NCBI GenBank assembly: GCA_913058395.1 | Contig: CAJXQI010000009.1 | Coordinates: 1 to 64,000, forward strand | Origin: an uncultured Colwellia sp. | GTDB taxonomy: Bacteria > Pseudomonadota > Gammaproteobacteria > Enterobacterales > Alteromonadaceae | DNA length: 64,000 bases | Reading direction: 5' to 3' | In this document: piece by piece, positions 8,880-17,116 of the stretch | How positions within the stretch are numbered: the first letter of the stretch is position 1 | Layout of the letters: every line of letters starts with the position of its first letter | Translations under genes and position numbers: made by a program | Notes under the pieces: generated by a model | The model's database searches: none | What the model saw: only the letters and a program-made list of their open reading frames with translations | What the model was told of the DNA's origin: nothing

Positions 8880-9095
8880 ATGAGTTTTGATACATATGCT
8901 GATACTGAAATAGACGTTAACAACAACTTAAGTAGTGATTCAGGTATTGAATGTTTTGAAGTCGTGGCTAATAAACAAGCGCTCAGAAAAACCTCTAAAG
9001 ATAAATATATGATCAGACAAAAATTGGATTTAATTAACGAACAAAGATCACTTGACAGACAGCTAGATTCGTTTAGCAACTATTGGGATTATTGA
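8880..9095 (+). CDS. Small protein of unknown function, 71 aa
   Basis: A 71-residue protein with an acidic N-terminal half and a basic, helical C-terminal half containing KDKYMIRQKLDLINEQRSLD and ending in FSNYWDY. The C-terminal pattern vaguely recalls the small PA3496-type proteins, but that is not secure. AAGG lies a few bases before the ATG, and the gene is followed 24 nt later by another small gene in the same direction. Coding is supported by the ribosome binding site and the amphipathic composition; function unknown. Confidence 0.6.
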   Translation: MSFDTYADTEIDVNNNLSSDSGIECFEVVANKQALRKTSKDKYMIRQKLDLINEQRSLDRQLDSFSNYWDY

Positions 9096-9119
9096 TAAGT
9101 TTTTACTTAGGAATAAAAA

Positions 9120-9374
9120 ATGAAAAAATTAATTACAGTTTTAACTATTGCACTTTTAACATTATCTTCAAACTTAGCATACAGTGAAGACGCTGAACCA
9201 GAAAAAATGGAAGCAGATAAAGCATATGTCATGAGTCTTTTAACTCAATGTAAAGAATATGCAATAGAAGATGAAGTTACTCAATCAGATATGACTAAAT
9301 ATTTGCTAACCTGTATTAATGAAGAGTTAGAACTTGGTGATTATAAACTCATCACAGCTTTACCTAAAGATTAA
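9120..9374 (+). CDS. Small exported protein of unknown function, 84 aa
   Basis: An 84-residue protein with a clear Sec signal peptide (MKKLITVLTIALLTLSSNLA, cleavage probably around residues 20-22) and an acidic mature part of about 63 residues with two Cys (CKEYA and LLTCINEE) that could form a periplasmic disulfide. TTAGGA precedes the ATG by 7 nt. It follows the 71-aa gene by 24 nt and is closed by a hairpin before the LysR gene. The family was not recognised. Confidence 0.72.
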   Translation: MKKLITVLTIALLTLSSNLAYSEDAEPEKMEADKAYVMSLLTQCKEYAIEDEVTQSDMTKYLLTCINEELELGDYKLITALPKD

Positions 9375-9409
9375 TACGAGGGTTAAGTAAACGAATTATG
9401 CTTTCATAG

Positions 9410-9468
9410 ACTCAAATTATTCAGCTTATTTAATTGGAAGTAGGTTGTGTAATTTGAGTTTGTTTTTT
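9410..9468 (+). terminator. Probable terminator with long loop after the small exported protein
   Basis: ACTCAAATTA (9410-9419) pairs exactly with TAATTTGAGT (9450-9459) and is followed by TTGTTTTTT. The loop is 30 nt, longer than usual. It lies between convergent genes and overlaps the last bases of the LysR-type gene. Confidence 0.5.
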
Positions 9469-10315
9469 AAATAGTCACATAGGGAAATAGGTTCAGGGTT
9501 TGTTCAATAATATCGACCTTCTGACTTTTCGCTAAGTATGACGCGAAAATTTCTCTTGAATAAACAGGTGCATTTTCTACCACAAAGAGTTTGTTACTCT
9601 CAATAAATTCAAATGTCATTTGTCTTGGCAAATAAGCACTTCCCCCAGCATCTAATAAAAAATTCAAAGCTATTCTAGGTTGGCTCATAAAGTGTTTTGC
9701 GGGTGGTGAATTTTGGAATTCTCTTTTGTGCTGCGCATTAACAGATTCACCATAATCCACCATAATATGGCTGTCTAATGACGATATTTCATTGATTAGA
9801 TTTATATCTGTAGTGACTAAGTGTAAAGGCACTGTTGCTACTTTTTCTGAGATTAAATCTTCTACATAAGGCGGTTCAAATAAAAAAGCGATATCAATAA
9901 CACGGCTAAGCAAACTCTTCCTTAATTCTAATGGTGAATAAGTGTTTGTAAGCAGGCTGACATCATCAATATTACGATGAATCTTTTTTAACCAATCTTG
10001 CAAGATAATATCCCAAATTGACATCATAGAGCCGATAACTAGTTGATGAGCACCACTATCAGCAATCCCTACATCTTGCTTAGTTTTTTGCCACATAAAG
10101 AGTAGTTCATTGGCATGTTTTATTAATCTATTCCCTTCTGGGGTAAGTTTTAAATGCTTTTGGCTACGGTCAAATAACAACACACCTAAATCATCTTCCA
10201 ACAGTTTAATCCGAGCACTTACCGCTGATTGAGTGATAAATAAATTCTCTGAAGCGATCCTAAAATGCAAAGTTCTATTGACTTCCAAAAATGTTTTTAA
10301 TAAATCTATCTTCAT
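9467..10315 (-). CDS. hdfR: HdfR-like LysR-family transcriptional regulator
   Basis: A 282-residue LysR-type regulator. The N-terminal winged helix-turn-helix includes LLKTFLEVNRTLHFRIASEN and LFITQSAVSARIKLLEDDLG, nearly the wording of enteric HdfR, a repressor of the flhDC flagellar master operon. The rest is a co-inducer-binding domain with weaker similarity. In E. coli hdfR is the neighbour of maoP; a maoP homologue is 4 kb upstream here, which supports the assignment. It is divergent from rimK with 145 bp between them. Flagellar control in this organism is not shown by the sequence. Confidence 0.72.
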   Translation of the reverse strand: MKIDLLKTFLEVNRTLHFRIASENLFITQSAVSARIKLLEDDLGVLLFDRSQKHLKLTPEGNRLIKHANELLFMWQKTKQDVGIADSGAHQLVIGSMMSIWDIILQDWLKKIHRNIDDVSLLTNTYSPLELRKSLLSRVIDIAFLFEPPYVEDLISEKVATVPLHLVTTDINLINEISSLDSHIMVDYGESVNAQHKREFQNSPPAKHFMSQPRIALNFLLDAGGSAYLPRQMTFEFIESNKLFVVENAPVYSREIFASYLAKSQKVDIIEQTLNLFPYVTI

Positions 10316-10345
10316 TTTGTTACCTAAATTGGTTAATCAATTTTT

Positions 10346-10362
10346 TTGATTGATAACATCAA
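10346..10362. promoter_or_regulatory. Possible LysR-type operator between hdfR-like gene and rimK
   Basis: TTGAT (10346-10350) and ATCAA (10358-10362) form an interrupted dyad 30 nt upstream of the LysR start, next to a second small dyad AATCAA/TTGATT at 10335-10350. LysR proteins usually bind such AT-rich dyads in the spacer between themselves and a divergent target. Weak, pattern-only call. Confidence 0.3.
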
Positions 10363-10460
10363 AATATAGCGTTTTATTGTTTTTAAATCTAGCTATACAC
10401 TTCAGAAAAATGAACACATCACTTTATAAAGTTAAAGTGATAACCCAAAAGGTATATATT

Positions 10461-11366
10461 ATGAAGATCGCTATTTTATCTAGAAACAAAAACTTATATT
10501 CAACCAGACGCTTAAAAGAAGCGGGTGAAGCTATGGGCCACGAAGTTGATATTATTGATACTTTACATTGCTATATGGATATTACCAGCACTCGCTCTAC
10601 AGTTCGCTACCACGGTGAAGAACTGCCTAAATATGATGCAATTATTCCTCGTATTGGCGCATCAGTTACTTTTTATGGCACGGCAGTAGCAAGACAATTT
10701 GAAATGATGGGCACATTTAATATTAACGAGTCTGTGGCAATTAGTCGTTCACGTGACAAGTTACGTTCGTTACAGCTATTGTCTCGTAAAGGGATTGGAC
10801 TACCGCGCACAGGCTTTGCAAGCAAACCTGATAATATTAAAGATTTAATTAAAAATGTGGGTGGCGCACCTGTTGTTATTAAATTATTAGAAGGCACTCA
10901 AGGCATCGGTGTTGTGTTAGCTGATACCGCAAAAGCGGCTGAATCTATTATTGAGGCTTTTATGGGCTTAAAGGCTAATATTTTAGTGCAAGAGTTTATT
11001 AAAGAAGCTGGTGGTGCCGATATTCGCTGTTTGGTTATTGGTGGTAAAGTTGTTGCTGCAATGAAAAGGCAAGGTGCTGAAGGCGAGTTTCGCTCTAATT
11101 TACACCGTGGCGGCTCTGCTGAAGTAGTTAAATTATCAAAAGAAGAGCGTGAAACAGCGGTTAATGCTGCAAAAGCAATGGGCTTAAATATGTGTGGTGT
11201 CGATTTATTACGTTCACAAAATGGTCCTATGGTGATGGAAGTTAATTCTTCACCGGGTCTAGAAGGCATTGAAACAGCAACAGGTAAGAATGTTGCTGGA
11301 ATGGTGTTTGAGTTTTTAGAAAAGAATGCAAAACCGAACCACACCAAAACACGTGGGAAAGGATAG
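10461..11366 (+). CDS. rimK: ATP-grasp ligase RimK
   Basis: ATP-dependent ligase that in E. coli adds glutamate residues to the C-terminus of ribosomal protein S6 and can make poly-glutamate. The 301-residue protein has an N-terminal domain ([20 protein letters not shown]), the ATP-grasp fold with [18 protein letters not shown] and [20 protein letters not shown], and the metal-binding end [14 protein letters not shown]. Length equals E. coli RimK (300). The ATG at 10461, with AAGG upstream, is chosen over an earlier in-frame start at 10350, which lies in the promoter spacer. It heads a run with two peptidase-like genes, so tail addition and trimming are probably linked. Confidence 0.93.
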   Translation: MKIAILSRNKNLYSTRRLKEAGEAMGHEVDIIDTLHCYMDITSTRSTVRYHGEELPKYDAIIPRIGASVTFYGTAVARQFEMMGTFNINESVAISRSRDKLRSLQLLSRKGIGLPRTGFASKPDNIKDLIKNVGGAPVVIKLLEGTQGIGVVLADTAKAAESIIEAFMGLKANILVQEFIKEAGGADIRCLVIGGKVVAAMKRQGAEGEFRSNLHRGGSAEVVKLSKEERETAVNAAKAMGLNMCGVDLLRSQNGPMVMEVNSSPGLEGIETATGKNVAGMVFEFLEKNAKPNHTKTRGKG

Positions 11367-11379
11367 TAAGGTAATAAAC

Positions 11380-12390
11380 ATGGATAAATTAACAATAGGT
11401 GATTTTGATATCTTACCGGGCGAGCAACGAAAAATTGAATTACCTGTAGCAAAGTTATACACAGATGCTGATGTTTCTTTACCTGTGCATATAATCCGAG
11501 CAAAAAAAGCTGGGCCTACAATTTTTATCAGTGCAGCAGTGCATGGTGATGAATTAAATGGTATTGAAATTATTCGACGATTAATCAATCAAAAGAAATT
11601 TAAAATCACTAAAGGTACAGTTATTGCTGTACCTATGGTAAATGTTTATGGGGTGGTGAATCAAAGCCGATATATGCCTGATCGTCGAGATCTAAATCGT
11701 TGCTTTCCAGGCTCAGCCAAAGGTTCTCTAGCAGGCAGAGTGGCGCATATTTTCTTAAACGAAATTGTTAAACATTGTGATTATGGTATTGATTTACATA
11801 CAGGCGCTATTCATCGCTCTAATTTGCCACAAATTAGAGCTGATATGTCAGATATTGAAACTAAGGAGTTAGCAAATATTTTTGGTGTACCTGTTATATT
11901 AAATTCAAATTTGGTCGATGGCTCATTAAGAGAGTCAGCAGTAGAACATCAGACCAAAATATTGTTATATGAAGCCGGAGAGGCATTACGTTTTGATGAG
12001 TTTTCAATTCGTGCGGGTATGAAAGGTATATTAAATGTTTTACAACATTTAGGTATGACTAGAAAAACCACCATAATAAAAAAGAAAAAAACAGCGCCAT
12101 TTATTGCCAATGGTAGTCAGTGGGTAAGAGCAAATGCCAGTGGCATAGTACATAATCTTGTCAATTTAGGTGATCAAATTACTAAAGGGCAAATGCTAGC
12201 TGAAATTGGTAGCCCTTATGGTGATGTTATCGGTTACGTCGAAGCCACACGCTCAGGTATATTAATTGGTAAACAAAATATCCCACTTGTTCAAGAAGGA
12301 GAGGCAATGTTTCATATTGCTTACTTTAGTGAAAATGATGAAGATATTGCCGAGCATATAGAAACGGTGCAAGAACAATTGTTACCTTAA
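11380..12390 (+). CDS. Zinc carboxypeptidase-like hydrolase (AstE/AspA family)
   Basis: A 336-residue protein of the succinylglutamate desuccinylase/aspartoacylase family (M14-like fold). His55 and Glu58 in SAAVHGDELNGIE and His140 in IDLHTGAIH are the expected zinc ligands; RRDLNRCFPG near 102-111 is the substrate-binding loop, and LLYEAGE near 205 holds the likely catalytic Glu. The C-terminal ~80 residues form a lipoyl-like beta barrel seen in many members. It starts 13 nt after rimK with TAAGG before the ATG. The substrate is unknown; removal of glutamate or another residue from RimK products is an inference from position. Confidence 0.88.
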   Translation: MDKLTIGDFDILPGEQRKIELPVAKLYTDADVSLPVHIIRAKKAGPTIFISAAVHGDELNGIEIIRRLINQKKFKITKGTVIAVPMVNVYGVVNQSRYMPDRRDLNRCFPGSAKGSLAGRVAHIFLNEIVKHCDYGIDLHTGAIHRSNLPQIRADMSDIETKELANIFGVPVILNSNLVDGSLRESAVEHQTKILLYEAGEALRFDEFSIRAGMKGILNVLQHLGMTRKTTIIKKKKTAPFIANGSQWVRANASGIVHNLVNLGDQITKGQMLAEIGSPYGDVIGYVEATRSGILIGKQNIPLVQEGEAMFHIAYFSENDEDIAEHIETVQEQLLP

Positions 12391-12420
12391 AATAACGATA
12401 ATTAGTGAAGGTTTTTGAGT

Positions 12421-12849
12421 ATGAAGAATAAAAAAATTATTGGCCGATTAGAATCTATAACTTTACCAGAACTTGGCATCGATGGCTTGGAAGTACGAGT
12501 TGATACAGGAGCAAAAACCTCTTCATTACACGTAGATAATATTAAAAAATCTATTGCAAATGGAATACATCAAGTAACGTTTGATATTCACCCTGATGCT
12601 CATAATGTTGATCGTATCGTAACGTGTACTGCGCCAATAAGTGATATGCGTAAAGTAAAGTCATCTAATGGCACTTCAGAACAACGGTACGTTATTGAAA
12701 CAACTATAGTGCTAGGTGCTGAGTCATGGGCTATTGAAATTACGCTAACAGATCGCTCGGATATGAGTTATCTAATGTTATTTGGCCGAGAAGCAATTGG
12801 CACTAGATTTTTAGTTGATCCGTCAAAAGTATTTTTAGGATCAAAATAA
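12421..12849 (+). CDS. rimB: RimB-type retropepsin-like peptidase (PF05618)
   Basis: A 142-residue protein of the PF05618 family, once called ATP-dependent zinc protease and now seen as a retropepsin-like aspartic peptidase. Asp28 in EVRVDTGAKTSSLHVD is the probable catalytic Asp, and MLFGREAIGTRFLVDPS is the second conserved motif. In Pseudomonas, RimB works with RimK in modifying ribosomal protein S6. The ATG at 12421 has GAAGG 9 nt upstream; a TTG at 12415 is possible but closer than ideal. It follows the AstE-like gene by 30 nt. Confidence 0.85.
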   Translation: MKNKKIIGRLESITLPELGIDGLEVRVDTGAKTSSLHVDNIKKSIANGIHQVTFDIHPDAHNVDRIVTCTAPISDMRKVKSSNGTSEQRYVIETTIVLGAESWAIEITLTDRSDMSYLMLFGREAIGTRFLVDPSKVFLGSK

Positions 12850-12867
12850 AAACTAACGTGAGATTTA

Positions 12868-13740
12868 ATGATGAACTTTGAACAGATTAAAACGCTTTTA
12901 TCATCTGAAGTTATTACTATTTCTGAGCAGCCTATCACTTTAGGTGACTTGTTGATGATCCCGCTGTTATTGGTAGTTGGAATTTTGATGACAAAATGGG
13001 GGGTGAAGCTAATTACCAATCGTTTAACGAATAAAAAAACTGATCCTAACGTCATACATTTATTACAGCGGATTCTATACATAGTCGCTATTGCAATAAT
13101 AATGATAACAGCCCTTGATTTGATCAACATTCCAATAACCGCTTTTGCCTTTTTATCTGGCGCTATTGCGATAGGATTTGGCTTTGGCGCTCAAAATATT
13201 ATCAATAATTTCATTAGCGGTTGGATTTTGATGTGGGAAAGACCCATTAGAATAGGCGATTTTTTGGAAGTTGAGGATGCTAAAGGTATTGTTGAAGAAA
13301 TCAATACCCGCTCTACCAGAATAAGAAGAGTGGACGGTGTTCATTTACTGATACCTAATAGTAAGTTACTTGAGAATACGGTTGTTAACTGGACTCTAGT
13401 CGATAAATTAGTGAGAACATCGGTTAAAGTAGGTGTTGCGTATGGTTCACCAGCAAAAAAAGTAGCTGCCCTTATTTTGCAAGCGACAGAAGAAGAAAGT
13501 GCTGTTTTAAAAGAACCAAAACCACTGGTTACTTTTGAAGATTTTGGCGATAACTCGCTAATGTTTGAGACGACTTATTGGATACACTCAAATGTTGAAG
13601 GCGGTTTACGCATAACGAGAAGTAATATCCGTTTTAGATTAGATGAGTTATTTGAAGAGAATAATATCGTCATAGCATTCCCGCAACGAGATGTTCATCT
13701 CGATGGCTCGATCACTCTATTAAATACTGAGGCTAAATAA
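12868..13740 (+). CDS. MscS-family mechanosensitive channel
   Basis: Small-conductance mechanosensitive channel family, inner membrane, protecting against hypo-osmotic shock. The 290-residue protein has three predicted membrane helices (about 25-45, 68-90 and 93-125); the third, pore-lining helix is the Gly/Ala-rich FLSGAIAIGFGFGAQNIINN. The beta domain follows with WERPIRIGDFLEV and the C-terminal alpha/beta domain with IAFPQRDVHL. Length matches E. coli MscS (286). It lies 18 nt after rimB, so it is probably in the same transcript. Start Met1 or Met2 cannot be separated. Confidence 0.9.
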   Translation: MMNFEQIKTLLSSEVITISEQPITLGDLLMIPLLLVVGILMTKWGVKLITNRLTNKKTDPNVIHLLQRILYIVAIAIIMITALDLINIPITAFAFLSGAIAIGFGFGAQNIINNFISGWILMWERPIRIGDFLEVEDAKGIVEEINTRSTRIRRVDGVHLLIPNSKLLENTVVNWTLVDKLVRTSVKVGVAYGSPAKKVAALILQATEEESAVLKEPKPLVTFEDFGDNSLMFETTYWIHSNVEGGLRITRSNIRFRLDELFEENNIVIAFPQRDVHLDGSITLLNTEAK

Positions 13741-13742
13741 CC

Positions 13743-14543
13743 GTGTGTAGATTTATTGCTTATTCAGGTGAAAGAACCTTTATGAATGCTTTAATTTTTG
13801 ATGCGAGTAACTCATTAGTGCAGCAAAGCAAAAAAGCAAAAATGCGAGTGAACCCACTTAATGGTGATGGCTTTGGCATTGGTTGGTATCCTGATCATGG
13901 TGACATCATCCCAGGGACTTTTGTCAGTGTTGAGCCTGCATGGAGTAATCGAAATTTAAGCCAAATAGCAACAAAGATCCCAACGCAAAACTTTTTTGCC
14001 CATGTTAGAGATGCTTCTGTTGGCATGCCTGTTTCTCAGAGTAATTGTCATCCCTTTCAATACGGGCCTTATTTATGGATGCATAACGGACGACTTGATC
14101 AATTTAGTCGATTTAGACGTTTAATCTTTAATGATTTGTCAGATAAGGCATTTGATTTTATCAAGGGAAATACTGATTCTGAATGTGCTTTTGCACTATT
14201 TCTGGATGAAATAAACTTTGATCAGGAAGCACCACTTGAAAAACTAAAGCAAGCAATGAAAGCAACAATATCCCGTATTAATAAATACCGAGAACAAGTT
14301 CATGCTGATACTAACGCTTTTATTAATTTTGCTCTAACAAATGGGAAAAACAGCTTGTTTACGCGCTATTCATCAAATAGTGATATTAGACCTGCCTCTC
14401 TATTTTATTGTCAAAGTGAAGATAATATTATCGTGTCTTCAGAGCCGTTGTCCGATATTAAAGCACACTGGACAAAAGTTGAGAGAAGCACTTTATTATC
14501 CATAGAAAACAATAAAGTTACTTCTGAATTTTTGATCACTTAA
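13743..14543 (+). CDS. Class II glutamine amidotransferase (YafJ/EgtC-like)
   Basis: A 266-residue N-terminal-nucleophile amidotransferase domain protein. It starts at GTG and reads MCRFIAYSG, so removal of Met exposes Cys2, the nucleophile. Other family motifs are NPLNGDGFGIGWYPD, FFAHVRDASVG, NCHPFQYGPYLWMHNG and DSECAFALFL. Characterised relatives include EgtC (ergothioneine synthesis) and YafJ, but no ergothioneine genes are nearby, so the substrate is unknown. The GTG is 2 nt after the MscS stop codon, suggesting translational coupling. Its 3' end overlaps the convergent second MscS gene by 8 nt. Confidence 0.9.
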   Translation: MCRFIAYSGERTFMNALIFDASNSLVQQSKKAKMRVNPLNGDGFGIGWYPDHGDIIPGTFVSVEPAWSNRNLSQIATKIPTQNFFAHVRDASVGMPVSQSNCHPFQYGPYLWMHNGRLDQFSRFRRLIFNDLSDKAFDFIKGNTDSECAFALFLDEINFDQEAPLEKLKQAMKATISRINKYREQVHADTNAFINFALTNGKNSLFTRYSSNSDIRPASLFYCQSEDNIIVSSEPLSDIKAHWTKVERSTLLSIENNKVTSEFLIT

Positions 14544-15387
14544 CCGAAACAAAAATTTTATGTTCGAACCATAGCTTCATAAAATCTGAGGTAAGTTTTT
14601 GTTCTATTTCCATTGCTTTTTCTGTTGGACAAAAAATAGTAAAAAATACTTGGGTATCACCTATATCAGATGTCGCTACTTGAATATGTGGCTCTGGGCC
14701 AGAAATATTAATGTCTAACCGACTCTCTATAAGTTGATTATAACGAATGGCAACATCGTTAAAGTCATCACAATATAACCGTGCTTTTTCATTTAATGTG
14801 TCCAAAAATTCAAACGGATTGACGCTAGCATCACGCACAATCGTAAAATGATGCATAGCATATCGCTTTAGAAAATTAAGGTTCTTTATAACAGAAGTAA
14901 TAAGTTGGCTATTAGGTAAATAAAGAGTTTTACCTGTGTACTGATAGTCATCTTTGTCTACCTCTAAAAGTGTTAATTTTGCCCAGTCGGTTGAATGAAC
15001 CTCTCCACAATAATTACCTACTTGCACCCAATCGCCAATACGAAACGGTCGGCTTGAGAGTAGATATATAAAGCCAATGAAACATTGAATAAACTCTCTT
15101 GTAGCTAAAACAATAGCTACAATAAAAGCAGCAATGGAAAAGGCAAACTTTTGAATTTCTTCAGACCAAATATTAAAAATTGCAATAATCATTAATATGG
15201 TAAATAAATTATTTACTAAATTAATTTTTGTTCGTTTACTCTGGTTCGACTTTTTTTTAATTATTTCTACGATTAGGCGCTTAATTATAAAAAAAACAGC
15301 AATAAACATTGTGGTTATCACTAGCTTATTATTTAAAAGTAACTCAGTTATCTGAGGCAGATTAATTGTTCTATTAAGTAAATCCAT
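14536..15387 (-). CDS. Second MscS-family channel, divergent subtype
   Basis: A 283-residue MscS-like protein. Three hydrophobic segments (about 18-40, 58-75 and 80-110) precede a beta domain with RPFRIGDWVQVGNYCGEVHS and a C-terminal domain. The pore helix (FSIAAFIVAIVLATREFIQC) is less Gly-rich than in MscS, and the soluble part has an insert (DKDDYQYTGKTLYLPNSQL). It probably gates differently from the first channel at 12868. It is convergent with the amidotransferase gene, and downstream of the MlaC-like gene by 27 nt. Confidence 0.85.
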   Translation of the reverse strand: MDLLNRTINLPQITELLLNNKLVITTMFIAVFFIIKRLIVEIIKKKSNQSKRTKINLVNNLFTILMIIAIFNIWSEEIQKFAFSIAAFIVAIVLATREFIQCFIGFIYLLSSRPFRIGDWVQVGNYCGEVHSTDWAKLTLLEVDKDDYQYTGKTLYLPNSQLITSVIKNLNFLKRYAMHHFTIVRDASVNPFEFLDTLNEKARLYCDDFNDVAIRYNQLIESRLDINISGPEPHIQVATSDIGDTQVFFTIFCPTEKAMEIEQKLTSDFMKLWFEHKIFVSVK

Positions 15388-15414
15388 GGCGATATTTTAA
15401 CTACTTAGTTTTGT

Positions 15415-16053
15415 TTAGGAGGGGGTAATATTTCTACTATTTATTTCTTTTAAGTGTTGAAGTGTCGCTTCTACGCCCAATTTATTGATACTAGAATTTA
15501 TCTCAGCCTGTTTTGTATCAATCAAGCTAATGCCTTCTACAACAATATCAAAAAACTTCCAGTTTTCGTCACTAGATTTTAGTAATTTAACAACGGCTTT
15601 GTTTGATTTATTTTTGCCTACTATTGTCAAGTTGACCATGGCTATTTTTCCACTTTTTGACAATACTCCTCTACCAACAGATATACTTTCATCGTTATAT
15701 TTAGTTAGTAAGTGGCTGTATGTATTGATTAATTGGGATGTTAACTCCGTAACAAATTCAACTTTTAGTTCTTTTGATATTTTAGGGAGATTTTTATTAA
15801 GCACTTTATAACTAAAATACTGGCTATTCACTTCAGGTAGAAAGTACTTAGTTAATTCAGTTCTAATATTAGTTTTAGTGAACTCGTTTTTACTCTTTAA
15901 AGAAGATAGTGATGATTCTATTTGTTCAAAAACACGTTTAACTTTACTTTCAGCTTCTTCTGTTGAAGCTAAAGCAAAACTGGAAATAATTAAACTTAAT
16001 AAAATGAATATAACAACAAGTATGTCTACACTTCTATCGTATGATTTTTTCAT
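15415..16053 (-). CDS. MlaC/Ttg2D-family periplasmic phospholipid-binding protein
   Basis: A 212-residue exported protein of the MlaC family, which carry phospholipids between membranes or act as solute-binding partners of Mla-type ABC transporters. The N-terminus has a signal peptide (residues ~10-30, ending in SSFALAS). The C-terminal half has NWKFFDIVVEGISLIDTKQ, the family's most conserved stretch. No mlaFED genes are nearby, so this is a stand-alone copy. It lies 27 nt upstream of the second MscS gene; co-transcription suggests an envelope-stress context. Partner and ligand are unknown. Confidence 0.82.
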   Translation of the reverse strand: MKKSYDRSVDILVVIFILLSLIISSFALASTEEAESKVKRVFEQIESSLSSLKSKNEFTKTNIRTELTKYFLPEVNSQYFSYKVLNKNLPKISKELKVEFVTELTSQLINTYSHLLTKYNDESISVGRGVLSKSGKIAMVNLTIVGKNKSNKAVVKLLKSSDENWKFFDIVVEGISLIDTKQAEINSSINKLGVEATLQHLKEINSRNITPS

Positions 16054-16181
16054 TTACGTTTTCAACACAATTAAAATATATGAGGTATTTTATGGAAATA
16101 ATAAAAACAATCAAACGCAATAAATTGCTTAATTTAATCAAAAAAAGTGATTGAACTGAGTCGAGTAATTTAATTATAGAT

Positions 16182-17015
16182 TTAAAATGGTGAAACGTAA
16201 TGCACTGATGTTCCTTTTACTTTCTTGGCTTCATAAACTGCCATGTCAGCGCTTTTAATTAAGCTTTGAAAATTTAAATTTAAGGGAGGTTGAGCTGGTG
16301 TAGAAACAGCTCCAATAGAAGCTTTAATAAGTACTTTATTATTATTTAATATGTATTCTTTTGACAATGAATTAATAATTTTATCTATAATTACTTTCGA
16401 ATTATCTGAAGAGGTATTGGGTAGTAAAAGAGCAAATTCATCACCACCAAGACGCGCTAAAGTATCAGTATCTCGTTTGCATTTATCTACAATTTCGGTG
16501 AACTTTATAAGAAGTGAATCTCCTATTTCATGGCCAAAAGTATCATTCACTATTTTAAAGTCATCTAAATCAAATAGTATCAATGTAAGTGGCTCTTTAT
16601 GACGTTTAGATCTTTTTACAATTTGATTTCCTCTATCATCAAACAGCCTACGATTAGCTGCTTTGGTTAAAGGATCATAATGGGCTAAATTCTGTAATAT
16701 CTGATTCTGTTCAAAATCACGAATTAATGAATTAATTAAATGCTCGAATAAAAATACGGTGAGACTATCCCATGGTACAAAATCAATGGTAGCTAAGTTT
16801 AAAGTTTTAATATTTTTAGAGGCTTTTGAATCTGTTAAAACTAAAATTGAAAAATTATATTGAGATAATGAGAAAACAGTTTTAATTTTAGATAACAATC
16901 TTGGGTAAACAAATTCATCTACTATAAAAATATTAATATCCTTAGCATCAACAATGTCATAATTTAGCTTCTGTGTTGTGCAGTGGGTGACGTTGTTAAC
17001 AGGCAGGTTACCCAA
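16182..17015 (-). CDS. GGDEF diguanylate cyclase with degenerate N-terminal receiver-like domain; 5' end frameshifted
   Basis: Predicted cyclic-di-GMP synthase. From the first canonical in-frame start (TTG at 17015) it is 277 residues: an N-terminal domain (~1-105) resembling a response-regulator fold, then a full GGDEF domain with HYDPLTKAANRRLF, FDLDDFKIVNDTFGHEIGD and GGDEF at 190-194. RDTD at 181-184 is an intact I-site for product inhibition. The frame stays open upstream to about 17084 and reads plausible protein (IINFFVFTENKDLYNWVDAS) but has no start codon there. A different frame begins at ATG 17116 and stops at an A6 run; one extra A would join the two. The gene may be recoded or recently broken. 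Confidence 0.8.
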   Translation of the reverse strand: MGNLPVNNVTHCTTQKLNYDIVDAKDINIFIVDEFVYPRLLSKIKTVFSLSQYNFSILVLTDSKASKNIKTLNLATIDFVPWDSLTVFLFEHLINSLIRDFEQNQILQNLAHYDPLTKAANRRLFDDRGNQIVKRSKRHKEPLTLILFDLDDFKIVNDTFGHEIGDSLLIKFTEIVDKCKRDTDTLARLGGDEFALLLPNTSSDNSKVIIDKIINSLSKEYILNNNKVLIKASIGAVSTPAQPPLNLNFQSLIKSADMAVYEAKKVKGTSVHYVSPF

Positions 17016-17116
17016 ATTTAAACTAGCATCAACCCAGTTATATAAGTCTTTATTTTCAGTAAAGACAAAAAAGTTGATTATTTTTTAGCTTGATTATTTT
17101 TCAAAATATTATCCAT

